11,676 nt of DNA from Kiritimatiellales bacterium. GTDB taxonomy: Bacteria; Verrucomicrobiota; Kiritimatiellia; Kiritimatiellales; Pontiellaceae. The position numbers were made by a program, and so were the translations under genes. Each line of letters begins with the position of its first letter. The first letter of the stretch is position 1. The stretch lies in contig DAOUQA010000056.1 in the NCBI GenBank assembly GCA_030625905.1, forward strand, positions 1-11,676, read 5' to 3'. Under the pieces are notes generated by a model. That model searched no databases. It worked only from the letters and a program-made list of their open reading frames with translations, and was not told the DNA's origin. This document shows positions 1-5,889 of this stretch, piece after piece.

Positions 1-1061
1 AATGCTTCGGCATGAAGCCCGGCACGCTCGTTACCGGCAAGATGACCACCGCCCTACGCCGCATGGGCTTCGATGCCATCTTCGACACCAACTTTTCCGC
101 CGACCTCACCATCATGGAGGAGGGGACTGAACTGCTCACCCGTCTGAAAAAGGCGTTGGTCGACGGCGAAGACGTCGCGCTGCCCATGTTCACCAGCTGC
201 TCGCCCGGATGGATCCAGTTCATGGAATACTACTATCCCGACATGCTACCCAACCTCTCCACCTGCAAATCGCCGCAGCAAATGATGGGCGCGATGGTCA
301 AAACCTACTATGCCCAAAAGCTCGGAAAGAAACCCGAGGAAATGTTCATGGTCTCCGTCATGCCCTGCACCGCCAAGAAGTTCGAGGCCGCCCGCGCCGA
401 AATGAACTCCAGCGGCGCGCAGGATGTCGACGTCGTGCTCACCACCCGCGAGCTCGGTAAAATGATCACCCAGTCGGGCATCGACTTCCAAGCCTTGGAA
501 GATTCCGACATGGACGCACCACTCGGCCTCGGTTCCGGTGCCGCCGACATCTTCGCTAACACCGGCGGAGTCATGGAAGCCGCGCTGCGCACCGCCTACG
601 AACTCGTCACCGGGCGCGAACTGCCCTTCGACAACCTGCACGTCACACCCGTCGCTGGCTTGGAAGGTATCAAAGAGGCCGAGATCACCATCGAAGGCAC
701 CGTCCCTGAATGGCGCTTCCTCGAAGGCGTCACCGCCAAGGTTGCCGTAGCCCACACCCTCGGCCACGCCCGCGAGTTGGTCGAAAAAATCCGTGCCGGC
801 GAAGCCGAATACCACTTCATCGAAGTGATGACCTGCCCCGGCGGCTGCATTGGGGGCGGGGGACAACCCCGCATCACCACCGACGCCGTCCGCAAGGCGC
901 GCATCGCCGCCATCTATGCCGAGGATGAAGGCAAGACCCTGCGCAAATCACACGACAACCCCGCCATCGCCACCGTCTACAAAGAGTTCCTCGGTGCGCC
1001 CCTCGGCCACCTCTCCCACGAACTCCTCCACACCAAATATGAAGAGAAAGAGCGCGTTTAG
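1..1061 (+). CDS. [FeFe]-hydrogenase catalytic subunit, C-terminal part (5' truncated by window)
   Basis: This is the H-cluster domain of an iron-only hydrogenase, which interconverts protons plus electrons and H2 in the cytoplasm. The reading frame is already open at base 3, so the N-terminus and any ferredoxin-like Fe-S domains lie outside the window. Numbering from the ATG at 12, three H-cluster signatures are present: L1 TSCSPGW (61-67), L2 MPCTAKKFE (117-125) and L3 EVMTCPGGCIGGGGQP (271-286). Likely cluster cysteines are C63, C119, C275 and C279. Residues about 295-345 (RKSHDNP, then LLHTKY) match the small-subunit-like domain fused at the C-terminus of monomeric enzymes. L1 has Ser where many relatives have a second Cys; I recall this variant in multimeric NAD(P)-linked and bifurcating enzymes. 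The ATG at 12 is internal, not the true start. The subgroup cannot be decided without the upstream genes. Confidence 0.95.
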   Translation, partial: CFGMKPGTLVTGKMTTALRRMGFDAIFDTNFSADLTIMEEGTELLTRLKKALVDGEDVALPMFTSCSPGWIQFMEYYYPDMLPNLSTCKSPQQMMGAMVKTYYAQKLGKKPEEMFMVSVMPCTAKKFEAARAEMNSSGAQDVDVVLTTRELGKMITQSGIDFQALEDSDMDAPLGLGSGAADIFANTGGVMEAALRTAYELVTGRELPFDNLHVTPVAGLEGIKEAEITIEGTVPEWRFLEGVTAKVAVAHTLGHARELVEKIRAGEAEYHFIEVMTCPGGCIGGGGQPRITTDAVRKARIAAIYAEDEGKTLRKSHDNPAIATVYKEFLGAPLGHLSHELLHTKYEEKERV

Positions 1062-1150
1062 GTTTTGACTGGACGTTTCCAATAAAACGAAAAAAGAGTG
1101 GACGAAGTGGGGGATGGACTCTCGCGGAAAAGAGTGCCATTCAACTGAAA

Positions 1151-1179
1151 ATTTCGCTCGATTTCATCGAACCCGAAAT
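1151..1179. terminator. Possible hairpin between hydrogenase and glpK 3' ends
   Basis: ATTTCG at 1151-1156 pairs with CGAAAT at 1174-1179, and inside it TCGAT (1158-1162) pairs with ATCGA (1166-1170) around a 3-base loop, leaving a small internal loop. It sits between two convergent genes, where a bidirectional terminator is expected. Only a short, interrupted T-run follows on the - strand side, so termination is an inference from position and structure. Confidence 0.35.
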
Positions 1180-1215
1180 CTGGCGTAAAGCGCTTCTCCC
1201 CGGCTTCTCTTTGGC

Positions 1216-2715
1216 TCAGGGCTGGATCCAGCCCTTGGAACGTTCGATGGCCCGTTTCCAGTTCCCGAGAATATCCTCTCTTTGTGCATGGGGCATTTTG
1301 GGTTCGAAGACCTTATCGATAGTAGAGAATTCGGCAATTTGATCCGCACTTTCGAAAAACCCGGTTTTGAGCCCCGCCATGAACGTGGCACCGAGTGCCG
1401 TTGTTTCGATATTTTCAGGCCGTTCGATCCGGATGCCTAGCAGATCGGATTGTAGCTGCATGAGGGTGTTATTTTTGGATGCCCCGCCATCTACCCGCAA
1501 GAGGTTTATCTCGAAATCAACATCCGACTGCATGGCGGAGAACACATCTTGAACCTGCAACGCGATGGCTTCGAGCGCGGCGCGCGCAATGTGACCGCGG
1601 GTTACGCCGCGGGTTAGGCCAAACATGGAACCCCGGGCATAGGAGTCCCAGTATGGTGCGCCTAGCCCGGCAAAGGCGGGAATGAAATAGACCCCGCCAT
1701 TGTCTTTTTCGGTTAGTGCCAGGGCTTCAATCTCCGGTGCGGAATCGATGATTTTCAACCCATCGCGAAGCCATTGTACCAGCGCGCCACCCATGAAGAC
1801 GCTTCCTTCGAGGCAATAGGTTGTCTGGTGGCCGTCGCGAAGCCAGCCCACCGTGCTTAGCAGGTTGTTTTTTGAATAGACGACTTCCTTCCCAGCATTC
1901 AGCATCAGAAAGCAACCCGTACCGTAGGTGTTTTTGATTGTGCCGGGTTGCAGGCAGAGGTTGCCGAAGGTCGCTGACTGCTGGTCACCCACAGCACTTG
2001 CAATCGGAATACGGGAACCGAACAAGCCGGAGGAGGCTTCGCCGAAATCGGATGAAGTGGGCCGAACCTCCGGAAGCATGGCCCGGGGAATCTCCAGAAT
2101 GTCCAGCAGCTCGTCGTCCCAGTCACCGGTCTGTATGTTGTACATCAGCGTCCGGCAGGCGTTGCTGACATCGGTGACATGTGAACGCCTGCGGGTCAGG
2201 TTCCAGATTAACCAGGTATCAACCGTGCCGAAGATCAATTCGCCCCGTTCCGCCAGCTGCCTTGCCCCCTCCACATGGTCAAGGATCCACTTCACCTTGG
2301 TGCCGGAAAAGTAGGCATCCAGAACCAGTCCCGTTTTTTTCATGAACAGCTCTTCGTGGCCTGCGGCCTTCAGGGCATCCACTGTGCCGGAAGTTCTACG
2401 GTCTTGCCAAACAATCGCGTTGTATACCGGAAAGCCCGTTTTTTTGTTCCACACTATGGTGGTTTCGCGCTGGTTCGTAATGCCGATCGAATCGATTTCT
2501 TCGGCGGGGACGGAATTTTTTTTCATCACATCCATCGCCGTATTGTAGACGGATTTTAAAATCTCGTTGGCATCGTGCTCGACCCATCCAGGCTTTGGAA
2601 AAATCTGCTCGAACTCCTGCTGTGCCGTGGCGACGATTTGCGCCTTCGCGTCAAAAAGGATTGCCCTCGAACTCGTGGTTCCCTGATCCAGTGCCAAGAT
2701 ATATTTCTTTGCCAT
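1216..2715 (-). CDS. glpK: Glycerol kinase GlpK
   Basis: An FGGY-family kinase that phosphorylates glycerol with ATP to sn-glycerol 3-phosphate in the cytoplasm, trapping glycerol that enters through GlpF. The length of 499 aa is normal for the family. The phosphate-binding motif LDQGTTSSR is at 9-17. Residues expected to hold glycerol are all present: R83-E84 in NQRETTIVW, W103 in VWQDRR, Y135, and D244-Q245 in GDQQSATFGN. The second nucleotide-binding region shows TYGTGCF (263-269) and DGGASKNN (409-416). The ATG at 2715 follows AAGGAG with 8-base spacing, and that Shine-Dalgarno overlaps the glpF stop codon, so translation of the two is likely coupled. No glycerol-3-phosphate dehydrogenase gene lies in the window. 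Confidence 0.97.
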   Translation of the reverse strand: MAKKYILALDQGTTSSRAILFDAKAQIVATAQQEFEQIFPKPGWVEHDANEILKSVYNTAMDVMKKNSVPAEEIDSIGITNQRETTIVWNKKTGFPVYNAIVWQDRRTSGTVDALKAAGHEELFMKKTGLVLDAYFSGTKVKWILDHVEGARQLAERGELIFGTVDTWLIWNLTRRRSHVTDVSNACRTLMYNIQTGDWDDELLDILEIPRAMLPEVRPTSSDFGEASSGLFGSRIPIASAVGDQQSATFGNLCLQPGTIKNTYGTGCFLMLNAGKEVVYSKNNLLSTVGWLRDGHQTTYCLEGSVFMGGALVQWLRDGLKIIDSAPEIEALALTEKDNGGVYFIPAFAGLGAPYWDSYARGSMFGLTRGVTRGHIARAALEAIALQVQDVFSAMQSDVDFEINLLRVDGGASKNNTLMQLQSDLLGIRIERPENIETTALGATFMAGLKTGFFESADQIAEFSTIDKVFEPKMPHAQREDILGNWKRAIERSKGWIQP

Positions 2716-2726
2716 TGTTCCGCTCC

Positions 2727-3497
2727 TTATTTAGAGATAATTCTACCCATAACCTTGTCATAGAGCAACGCACCGACCGGGGCGCCAATAAGGGGGCCGA
2801 CAATCGGAACCAGCCACACCCCGCTGCCATCGGTCAGCCCGTTGTTCTTAAAACCAGCCAACACCGAGAACAGCCTCGGCCCAAAATCCCTTGCCGGATT
2901 GATCGCATAGCCATGCATCATCCCAAACGACATGCCGATGGCCACCACGATAAGACCCACCACGATTGGGCTTAGAAAACTAACCTTTTCCACCGCCAGC
3001 TTGTCGCCGGTGGCTAGGATTAAATACATTAATATTGCTGTTCCAACTACCTGGTCTACAAATCCCGGAAAAAAACCCTTTACTGCCGGGAAGGTCGAAA
3101 AAACGGAGGCCGTATTCAGCAACTCGGGGTCGATCTGGAACCATTTTGCCTGGTAGACTGCAAACACGAGCATGGCACCTGTAAACGCGCCGGCGGTTTG
3201 CGCGAGGGAAAACGGAACAACTTTTTTCCATGGGAACCGGCCGGTAACAGCCAAGGCGAGAGTAACCGCTGGATTAATATGCGCACCCGAAACATATGAT
3301 GCATAGATACCAAAGGTGACGGCAAGCCCCCACGCAATATGAATATCCGTGATGCCGCCACCCGCCAGCGAACCGTTAACCCCGTTGGTTTCGAACAGAA
3401 TCGTTGCCGCCACCACACCGCATCCAAACAAAATAAGCACCAACGTGCCAATAAACTCGGATATCAACTCTTGAGATAGCGCATATTCTTTTTCCAT
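2727..3497 (-). CDS. glpF: Glycerol uptake facilitator GlpF (aquaglyceroporin)
   Basis: A membrane channel of the MIP family that lets glycerol diffuse across the inner membrane. From the chosen start it is 256 aa with six hydrophobic segments and two half-helices. Both signature loops are present: SGAHINPAVT (NPA at 75-77) and GYAINPARDFGPR (NPA at 200-202). The Asp after the second NPAR (D204) is the residue typical of glycerol-conducting rather than water-only members. The ATG at 3497 is preferred over an upstream in-frame ATG (3566) because it has AAGGAG about 9 bases before it and gives the usual short cytoplasmic N-terminus; the extra 23 residues of the longer form are charged and look untranslated. 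It is the first gene of a two-gene operon, 11 bp from glpK. Confidence 0.96.
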   Translation of the reverse strand: MEKEYALSQELISEFIGTLVLILFGCGVVAATILFETNGVNGSLAGGGITDIHIAWGLAVTFGIYASYVSGAHINPAVTLALAVTGRFPWKKVVPFSLAQTAGAFTGAMLVFAVYQAKWFQIDPELLNTASVFSTFPAVKGFFPGFVDQVVGTAILMYLILATGDKLAVEKVSFLSPIVVGLIVVAIGMSFGMMHGYAINPARDFGPRLFSVLAGFKNNGLTDGSGVWLVPIVGPLIGAPVGALLYDKVMGRIISK

Positions 3498-3783
3498 TCG
3501 GGTTCTCCTTGTTACCCGCTGATCACCCATATCGAGTCTAAGTTCGATACCAAACCAACAGCTCATTGTTACATTATTTTTAAAATGTCACCGACGCAAA
3601 AACGGAATACGTTTTACCGACGGCACCCTTGATCCACCAATCACGGGTAAGGATTGAATATTCCTGAATTTTCGTCCCGCCGCTTCTGTCTGACGGGGGA
3701 TCCGCTAAAAGGCAATTTATCGGTATTGCAATCAGCCACTGAAACTCTCATCATTTGCTCCTCATTCAACAGGGGAATATACA
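3498..3783. promoter_or_regulatory. Divergent intergenic region, glpF / ACT-like gene
   Basis: This 286-bp region must hold the promoters of glpFK (leftward) and of the small ACT-like gene (rightward). It contains an imperfect AT-rich palindrome at 3568-3591 whose outer arms GTTACATT and AATGTCAC match in 7 of 8 positions, placed 70-95 bp before the glpF start. That is a reasonable spot for an operator, but no known regulator motif is recognised. AGGGGAA near 3770 is the likely ribosome binding site for the rightward gene. I see no convincing consensus promoter and no riboswitch. Confidence 0.4.
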
Positions 3784-4029
3784 ATGGATAAGCATATAAT
3801 TGTCGGGGTTCATATTGCGGATCGGGAGGCACGGGCACCGAAGGTGCAGGAGGTCTTCACAAAGTATGGAACACAGATCACTACGCGGCTGGGACTGCAT
3901 GACAGCATTAACTCATCGAACGGGTTGATCCTGCTGGAGATGGCTGATACTCCGGAAACCTGCCGGATGATCGAAGAAATCAAAGCCATTGGCGGTGTTG
4001 ATTGCCAAACGATGCTGTTTGAGCATTAG
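3784..4029 (+). CDS. Small ACT-like protein, TM1266-type hydrogenase-system regulator homologue
   Basis: An 81-residue protein with an alternating beta-alpha-beta pattern: IIVGVHIADR (strand 1), a helix around 18-28, ITTRLGL (strand 2), GLILLEMAD (strand 3), a helix around 56-67, and VDCQTMLFEH (strand 4). This matches my memory of the TM1266 family, annotated as 'putative iron-only hydrogenase system regulator', a stand-alone ACT / NikR-C-like domain without a DNA-binding part. Such genes usually lie beside the HydE/F/G maturation genes. Here it stands alone, but an [FeFe]-hydrogenase lies 2.7 kb away. There is no helix-turn-helix, so any regulation would act through a partner or a ligand. 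The ATG at 3784 has AGGGGAA about 8 bases upstream. The fold call is fairly safe; the function is inference. Confidence 0.65.
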   Translation: MDKHIIVGVHIADREARAPKVQEVFTKYGTQITTRLGLHDSINSSNGLILLEMADTPETCRMIEEIKAIGGVDCQTMLFEH

Positions 4030-4037
4030 TGGAAAGG

Positions 4038-4277
4038 CTACTTGATCGATCCAACGAATTTGTGAAATTCATCGGGAGTTAGATCATCAAGATCGAGGCC
4101 TTTGCTCTTTAGCCCTTCTTCGATTTTTTGGATGAGTTTCTGGATGTATTCGTGGCTCTGTTCGGAGCCCATGAGAACATCGTAGTTTTCGCCTTGGGTT
4201 ATACGGACGTGGCCGTCTTCGGTATCGAACCCAACACCGAGCAGCCGGATGATTTTCTTCCTTTTTTGCTGGGACAT
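4038..4277 (-). CDS. Conserved-looking small hypothetical protein (79 aa)
   Basis: A 79-residue acidic-to-neutral soluble protein with a basic N-terminus (QQKRKKIIR). After it come RLLGVGFDTEDGHVRITQGE, a central GSEQSHEYIQ and a C-terminal amphipathic helix ending LDDLTPDEFHKF. I recall similar proteins with 'RLLGVG-D--DGH-RIT' and 'GSEETH' in planctomycete and verrucomicrobial genomes, annotated only as hypothetical, but cannot verify this. There is no signal peptide or membrane segment. It converges on the ACT-like gene with only 8 bases between stops, so any terminators would overlap coding sequence. The ribosome binding site is weak (AGCAGG about 13 bases before the ATG). The coherent composition and lack of an alternative gene on the other strand support it as real. 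Function unknown. Confidence 0.7.
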   Translation of the reverse strand: MSQQKRKKIIRLLGVGFDTEDGHVRITQGENYDVLMGSEQSHEYIQKLIQKIEEGLKSKGLDLDDLTPDEFHKFVGSIK

Positions 4278-4338
4278 TTTTTGGGTAAACCTGCTTGATC
4301 CCCTCGATTAATTATGAGTAATTATGCGGCCTCATTCC

Positions 4339-4412
4339 TGCCGAATGGTGTAACGGTAGCACTAGTGACTCTGACTCACTTAGTCTAGGTTCAAATCCTA
4401 GTTCGGCAACCA
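4339..4412 (+). tRNA. tRNA-Gln (anticodon CUG)
   Basis: A full cloverleaf can be folded. The acceptor stem is TGCCGAA with TTCGGCA, starting with the U1-A72 pair typical of bacterial tRNA-Gln. The D arm is GTGT/GCAC, the anticodon stem AGTGA/TCACT with loop CTCTGAC (anticodon CTG, reading CAG), and the T arm CTAGG/CCTAG around TTCAAAT. The discriminator is A and the CCA end is encoded (4410-4412). It lies between the small hypothetical gene and the 3' end of dnaN, as a single tRNA. Confidence 0.95.
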
Positions 4413-4418
4413 ACTTTC

Positions 4419-4437
4419 ATTTTTGAATTTCAAAAAT
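4419..4437. terminator. AT-rich hairpin after tRNA-Gln / dnaN 3' end
   Basis: ATTTTTGA (4419-4426) and TCAAAAAT (4430-4437) form an 8-bp stem with a 3-base loop, 6 bases after the tRNA CCA and 10 bases beyond the dnaN stop. Its place between convergent transcripts suggests a shared terminator. The stem is AT-rich and has no separate T-tract, so its strength is doubtful. Confidence 0.4.
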
Positions 4438-4447
4438 CGAAAATCAT

Positions 4448-5542
4448 TCAGCTCACGCGAATCGGCATGATGACGTAGAGAAATGGAACATTGGATTTGA
4501 TGACGCCTGGGCTGAGCTCATCGGATAGTTCGAGGAAAACCTCGTCGCCATCCAAATGCTTGAGTGGAGCCATCATAAAAGCCGGATTGAACGCAATGGC
4601 AATGTCCTTCCCTGAATACTTCACGGGAACGCTTTCACGCGCTTCGCCGATTTCAGGGGAGGAGGTCAGCAATTCAATGCAGTTTTCGGTAATATTCACT
4701 TTTACCGAGGCAGCCTGGTCGTCAAGCATCAATGAAACGCGCCGCACAGCGTTAAGGAGGGTTTCCCGGTCGATCGCAATGCGCTCCTCGCACTGCGAAG
4801 GGATGACTTGGCGGTAGTTGGGATAGGTTCCATCAATAAGCTTGGAGATAATGAAGATGTTGCCAAACTCAAAGGCCACTTGCGTGGCTGAGGTCTTTAT
4901 GCTGGCTTCGCCATCCTCTCCAAGGGTTTTGATAAGCTCATTGATGGTTTTGGTGGGAACAACAATATCAAGCTCGGCTTCTTCGGGAATATCGATTTCC
5001 TGCTCAACCAAGGCCAGACGGCGGCCATCGGTGGAAACGACAGTTAGTTTGTTGTCGCGGAAAGCCATCAGGGACCCGTTCAAAATCGCCCGTGATTCGT
5101 CCGTAGAGGCCGCGTAAGAGGTTTTCTGAAGGATATCCTTCAATGTGCCTTGATCGAGCTGATAGGAGAAACTCTCTTCGAATGAGGGCATGGGCGGAAA
5201 ATCATCTTTCGAGAGGCCTTCCAACTTAAAGTTGGCGGCACCGGATGAAATTTCGGCAACATCATTGGGTCCCACCTTAATATCGACTTGATAGCTCGGG
5301 AGTTCGCGGCATATGCTGAAGAAGCGGCGGGCGGGCAGGGTGGTTGCGCCGGATTCGGAAATATCGGCTTCCAAGCTGGTGCGCACACTAACCTCCTGGT
5401 CGGTGGTAGTGAGTGTCAGTTTCCCGTTTTCTGCTTCGAGCAGTACATTTGAAAGAATCGGCAACGTGGTACGTTGGCCAACGATCGATTGCACCTTTTG
5501 AAGTGCTTCCAGAATTTGATCCTGCTCGATACTGAACTTCAT
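4448..5542 (-). CDS. dnaN: DNA polymerase III beta subunit (sliding clamp) DnaN
   Basis: The ring-shaped processivity clamp that tethers DNA polymerase III and other repair and replication factors to DNA. The 364 aa match the usual ~366. The N-terminus MKFSIEQDQILEALQKVQ and the end VIMPIRVS are typical, and three repeated clamp domains of ~120 residues fit the length. LPILSNVLLEA and SYAASTDESRAILNG are well-conserved family segments, the latter at the domain 1/2 boundary. I choose the ATG at 5542 because AGGAGG lies 7 bases upstream (5550-5555); an in-frame TTG two codons earlier would sit too close to that site. dnaN follows dnaA on the same strand with the putative origin between them. 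Its promoter must therefore lie in or beside the AT-rich unwinding region. Confidence 0.97.
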   Translation of the reverse strand: MKFSIEQDQILEALQKVQSIVGQRTTLPILSNVLLEAENGKLTLTTTDQEVSVRTSLEADISESGATTLPARRFFSICRELPSYQVDIKVGPNDVAEISSGAANFKLEGLSKDDFPPMPSFEESFSYQLDQGTLKDILQKTSYAASTDESRAILNGSLMAFRDNKLTVVSTDGRRLALVEQEIDIPEEAELDIVVPTKTINELIKTLGEDGEASIKTSATQVAFEFGNIFIISKLIDGTYPNYRQVIPSQCEERIAIDRETLLNAVRRVSLMLDDQAASVKVNITENCIELLTSSPEIGEARESVPVKYSGKDIAIAFNPAFMMAPLKHLDGDEVFLELSDELSPGVIKSNVPFLYVIMPIRVS

Positions 5543-5555
5543 TAACAAGCCTCCT

Positions 5556-5586
5556 ATTATATTAGTATACTCTATTTATAAATAAC
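5556..5586. promoter_or_regulatory. AT-rich duplex-unwinding stretch with dnaN -10-like elements
   Basis: A 31-bp segment with only four G/C bases, directly beyond the DnaA trios, where strand opening is expected. On the - strand it also contains TATACT (5569-5564) and TATAAT (5561-5556), either of which could be a dnaN -10 box, although neither has a recognisable -35 at 17 bp. Promoter and unwinding region therefore seem to share the same DNA. Confidence 0.5.
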
Positions 5587-5598
5587 TAGTAGTAGTAG
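5587..5598 (-). repeat. DnaA-trio element, four perfect CTA repeats
   Basis: On the - strand, CTACTACTACTA follows the DnaA box by two bases; the opposite strand, read 3' to 5' away from the box, is GAT four times. That is the published orientation and consensus (3'-[G/A]A[T/A]) of the DnaA-trio onto which a DnaA filament assembles on single-stranded DNA. An AT-rich segment follows, as in Bacillus subtilis. The usual GC-rich spacer between box and trios is reduced to GA. Confidence 0.75.
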
Positions 5599-5600
5599 TC

Positions 5601-5609
5601 TGTGGATAA
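5601..5609 (-). promoter_or_regulatory. Perfect DnaA box TTATCCACA
   Basis: TGTGGATAA on the + strand is TTATCCACA on the - strand, an exact match to the high-affinity DnaA box. It is oriented toward the trios and dnaN, the arrangement of the trio-proximal box in characterised basal origins. Confidence 0.9.
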
Positions 5610-5672
5610 CCGCCTCAAACCCTACATATTCTCTGTAACCCCGTCACCTGTAAAAGCTTGAAATAATTAATA

Positions 5673-5756
5673 AACCTGTTGATAAATTGGGTACAAGACC
5701 CGTGTTCTGTTCACAACCCAGAGTTGTTTAATCCATTATCAGAAAACCAACAGGTT
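5673..5756. repeat. 9-bp inverted repeat AACCTGTTG / CAACAGGTT in the origin region
   Basis: The two perfect arms lie at 5673-5681 and 5748-5756, 66 bp apart, too far for a tight hairpin but suitable for paired protein sites. The left arm overlaps the 8/9 DnaA-like box TTATCAACA on the - strand (5685-5677). A shorter match AACAGGT at 5771-5777 is in the same orientation as the right arm. Confidence 0.5.
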
Positions 5757-5889
5757 ACTACCGCTTTGTTAACAGGTCGCTGGAATTCCACTTGTAGAAG
5801 AATTCTGTATTAAAACGCGGATTACGTATCCCAAGAGAGAGGGGAAAACGGTTTAGGAAGCTTTCTTATAGAACAGAGGGTATGTTTTC

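Larger units (their letters stand above)
5543..5889. other. oriC: Probable chromosomal replication origin (oriC), dnaA-dnaN intergenic
   Basis: This 347-bp gap between dnaA and dnaN is a classic place for oriC. Its parts are ordered, reading from dnaA toward dnaN: weak DnaA-like boxes at 5707-5715 (CTGTTCACA, 7/9) and 5677-5685 (TTATCAACA on the - strand, 8/9), a perfect TTATCCACA box at 5609-5601, two bases, four CTA trios, then an AT-rich segment (5556-5586, 4 G/C in 31) ending at the dnaN ribosome binding site. A 9-bp inverted repeat, AACCTGTTG (5673-5681) and CAACAGGTT (5748-5756), with a further partial copy AACAGGT at 5771-5777, lies on the dnaA-proximal side. Location and motif order are seen directly; origin function is inferred. 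Confidence 0.8.

Noticed and set aside
246..866. 206-residue open frame on the - strand inside the hydrogenase gene
   Set aside because: It is antisense to an unambiguous H-cluster domain; long shadow frames are expected from the third-position G/C bias of this gene.
3498..3566. Longer GlpF from an upstream ATG
   Set aside because: The downstream ATG at 3497 has a good AAGGAG site and the usual GlpF N-terminus; the added residues are polar and unlike the family.
3687..3716. Possible hairpin around the CCCGCC / GACGGGG segments upstream of the ACT-like gene
   Set aside because: Pairing is imperfect, there is no T-tract and no match to a riboswitch core that I recognise.
3641..3838. 65-residue open frame on the - strand across the glpF/ACT intergenic region
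   Set aside because: It overlaps the well-supported ACT-like gene, has no recognisable domain and an unlikely composition.
5781..5790. Palindrome TGGAATTCCA in the origin region
   Set aside because: A single short palindrome next to another GAATTC; no link to a known site and likely by chance.
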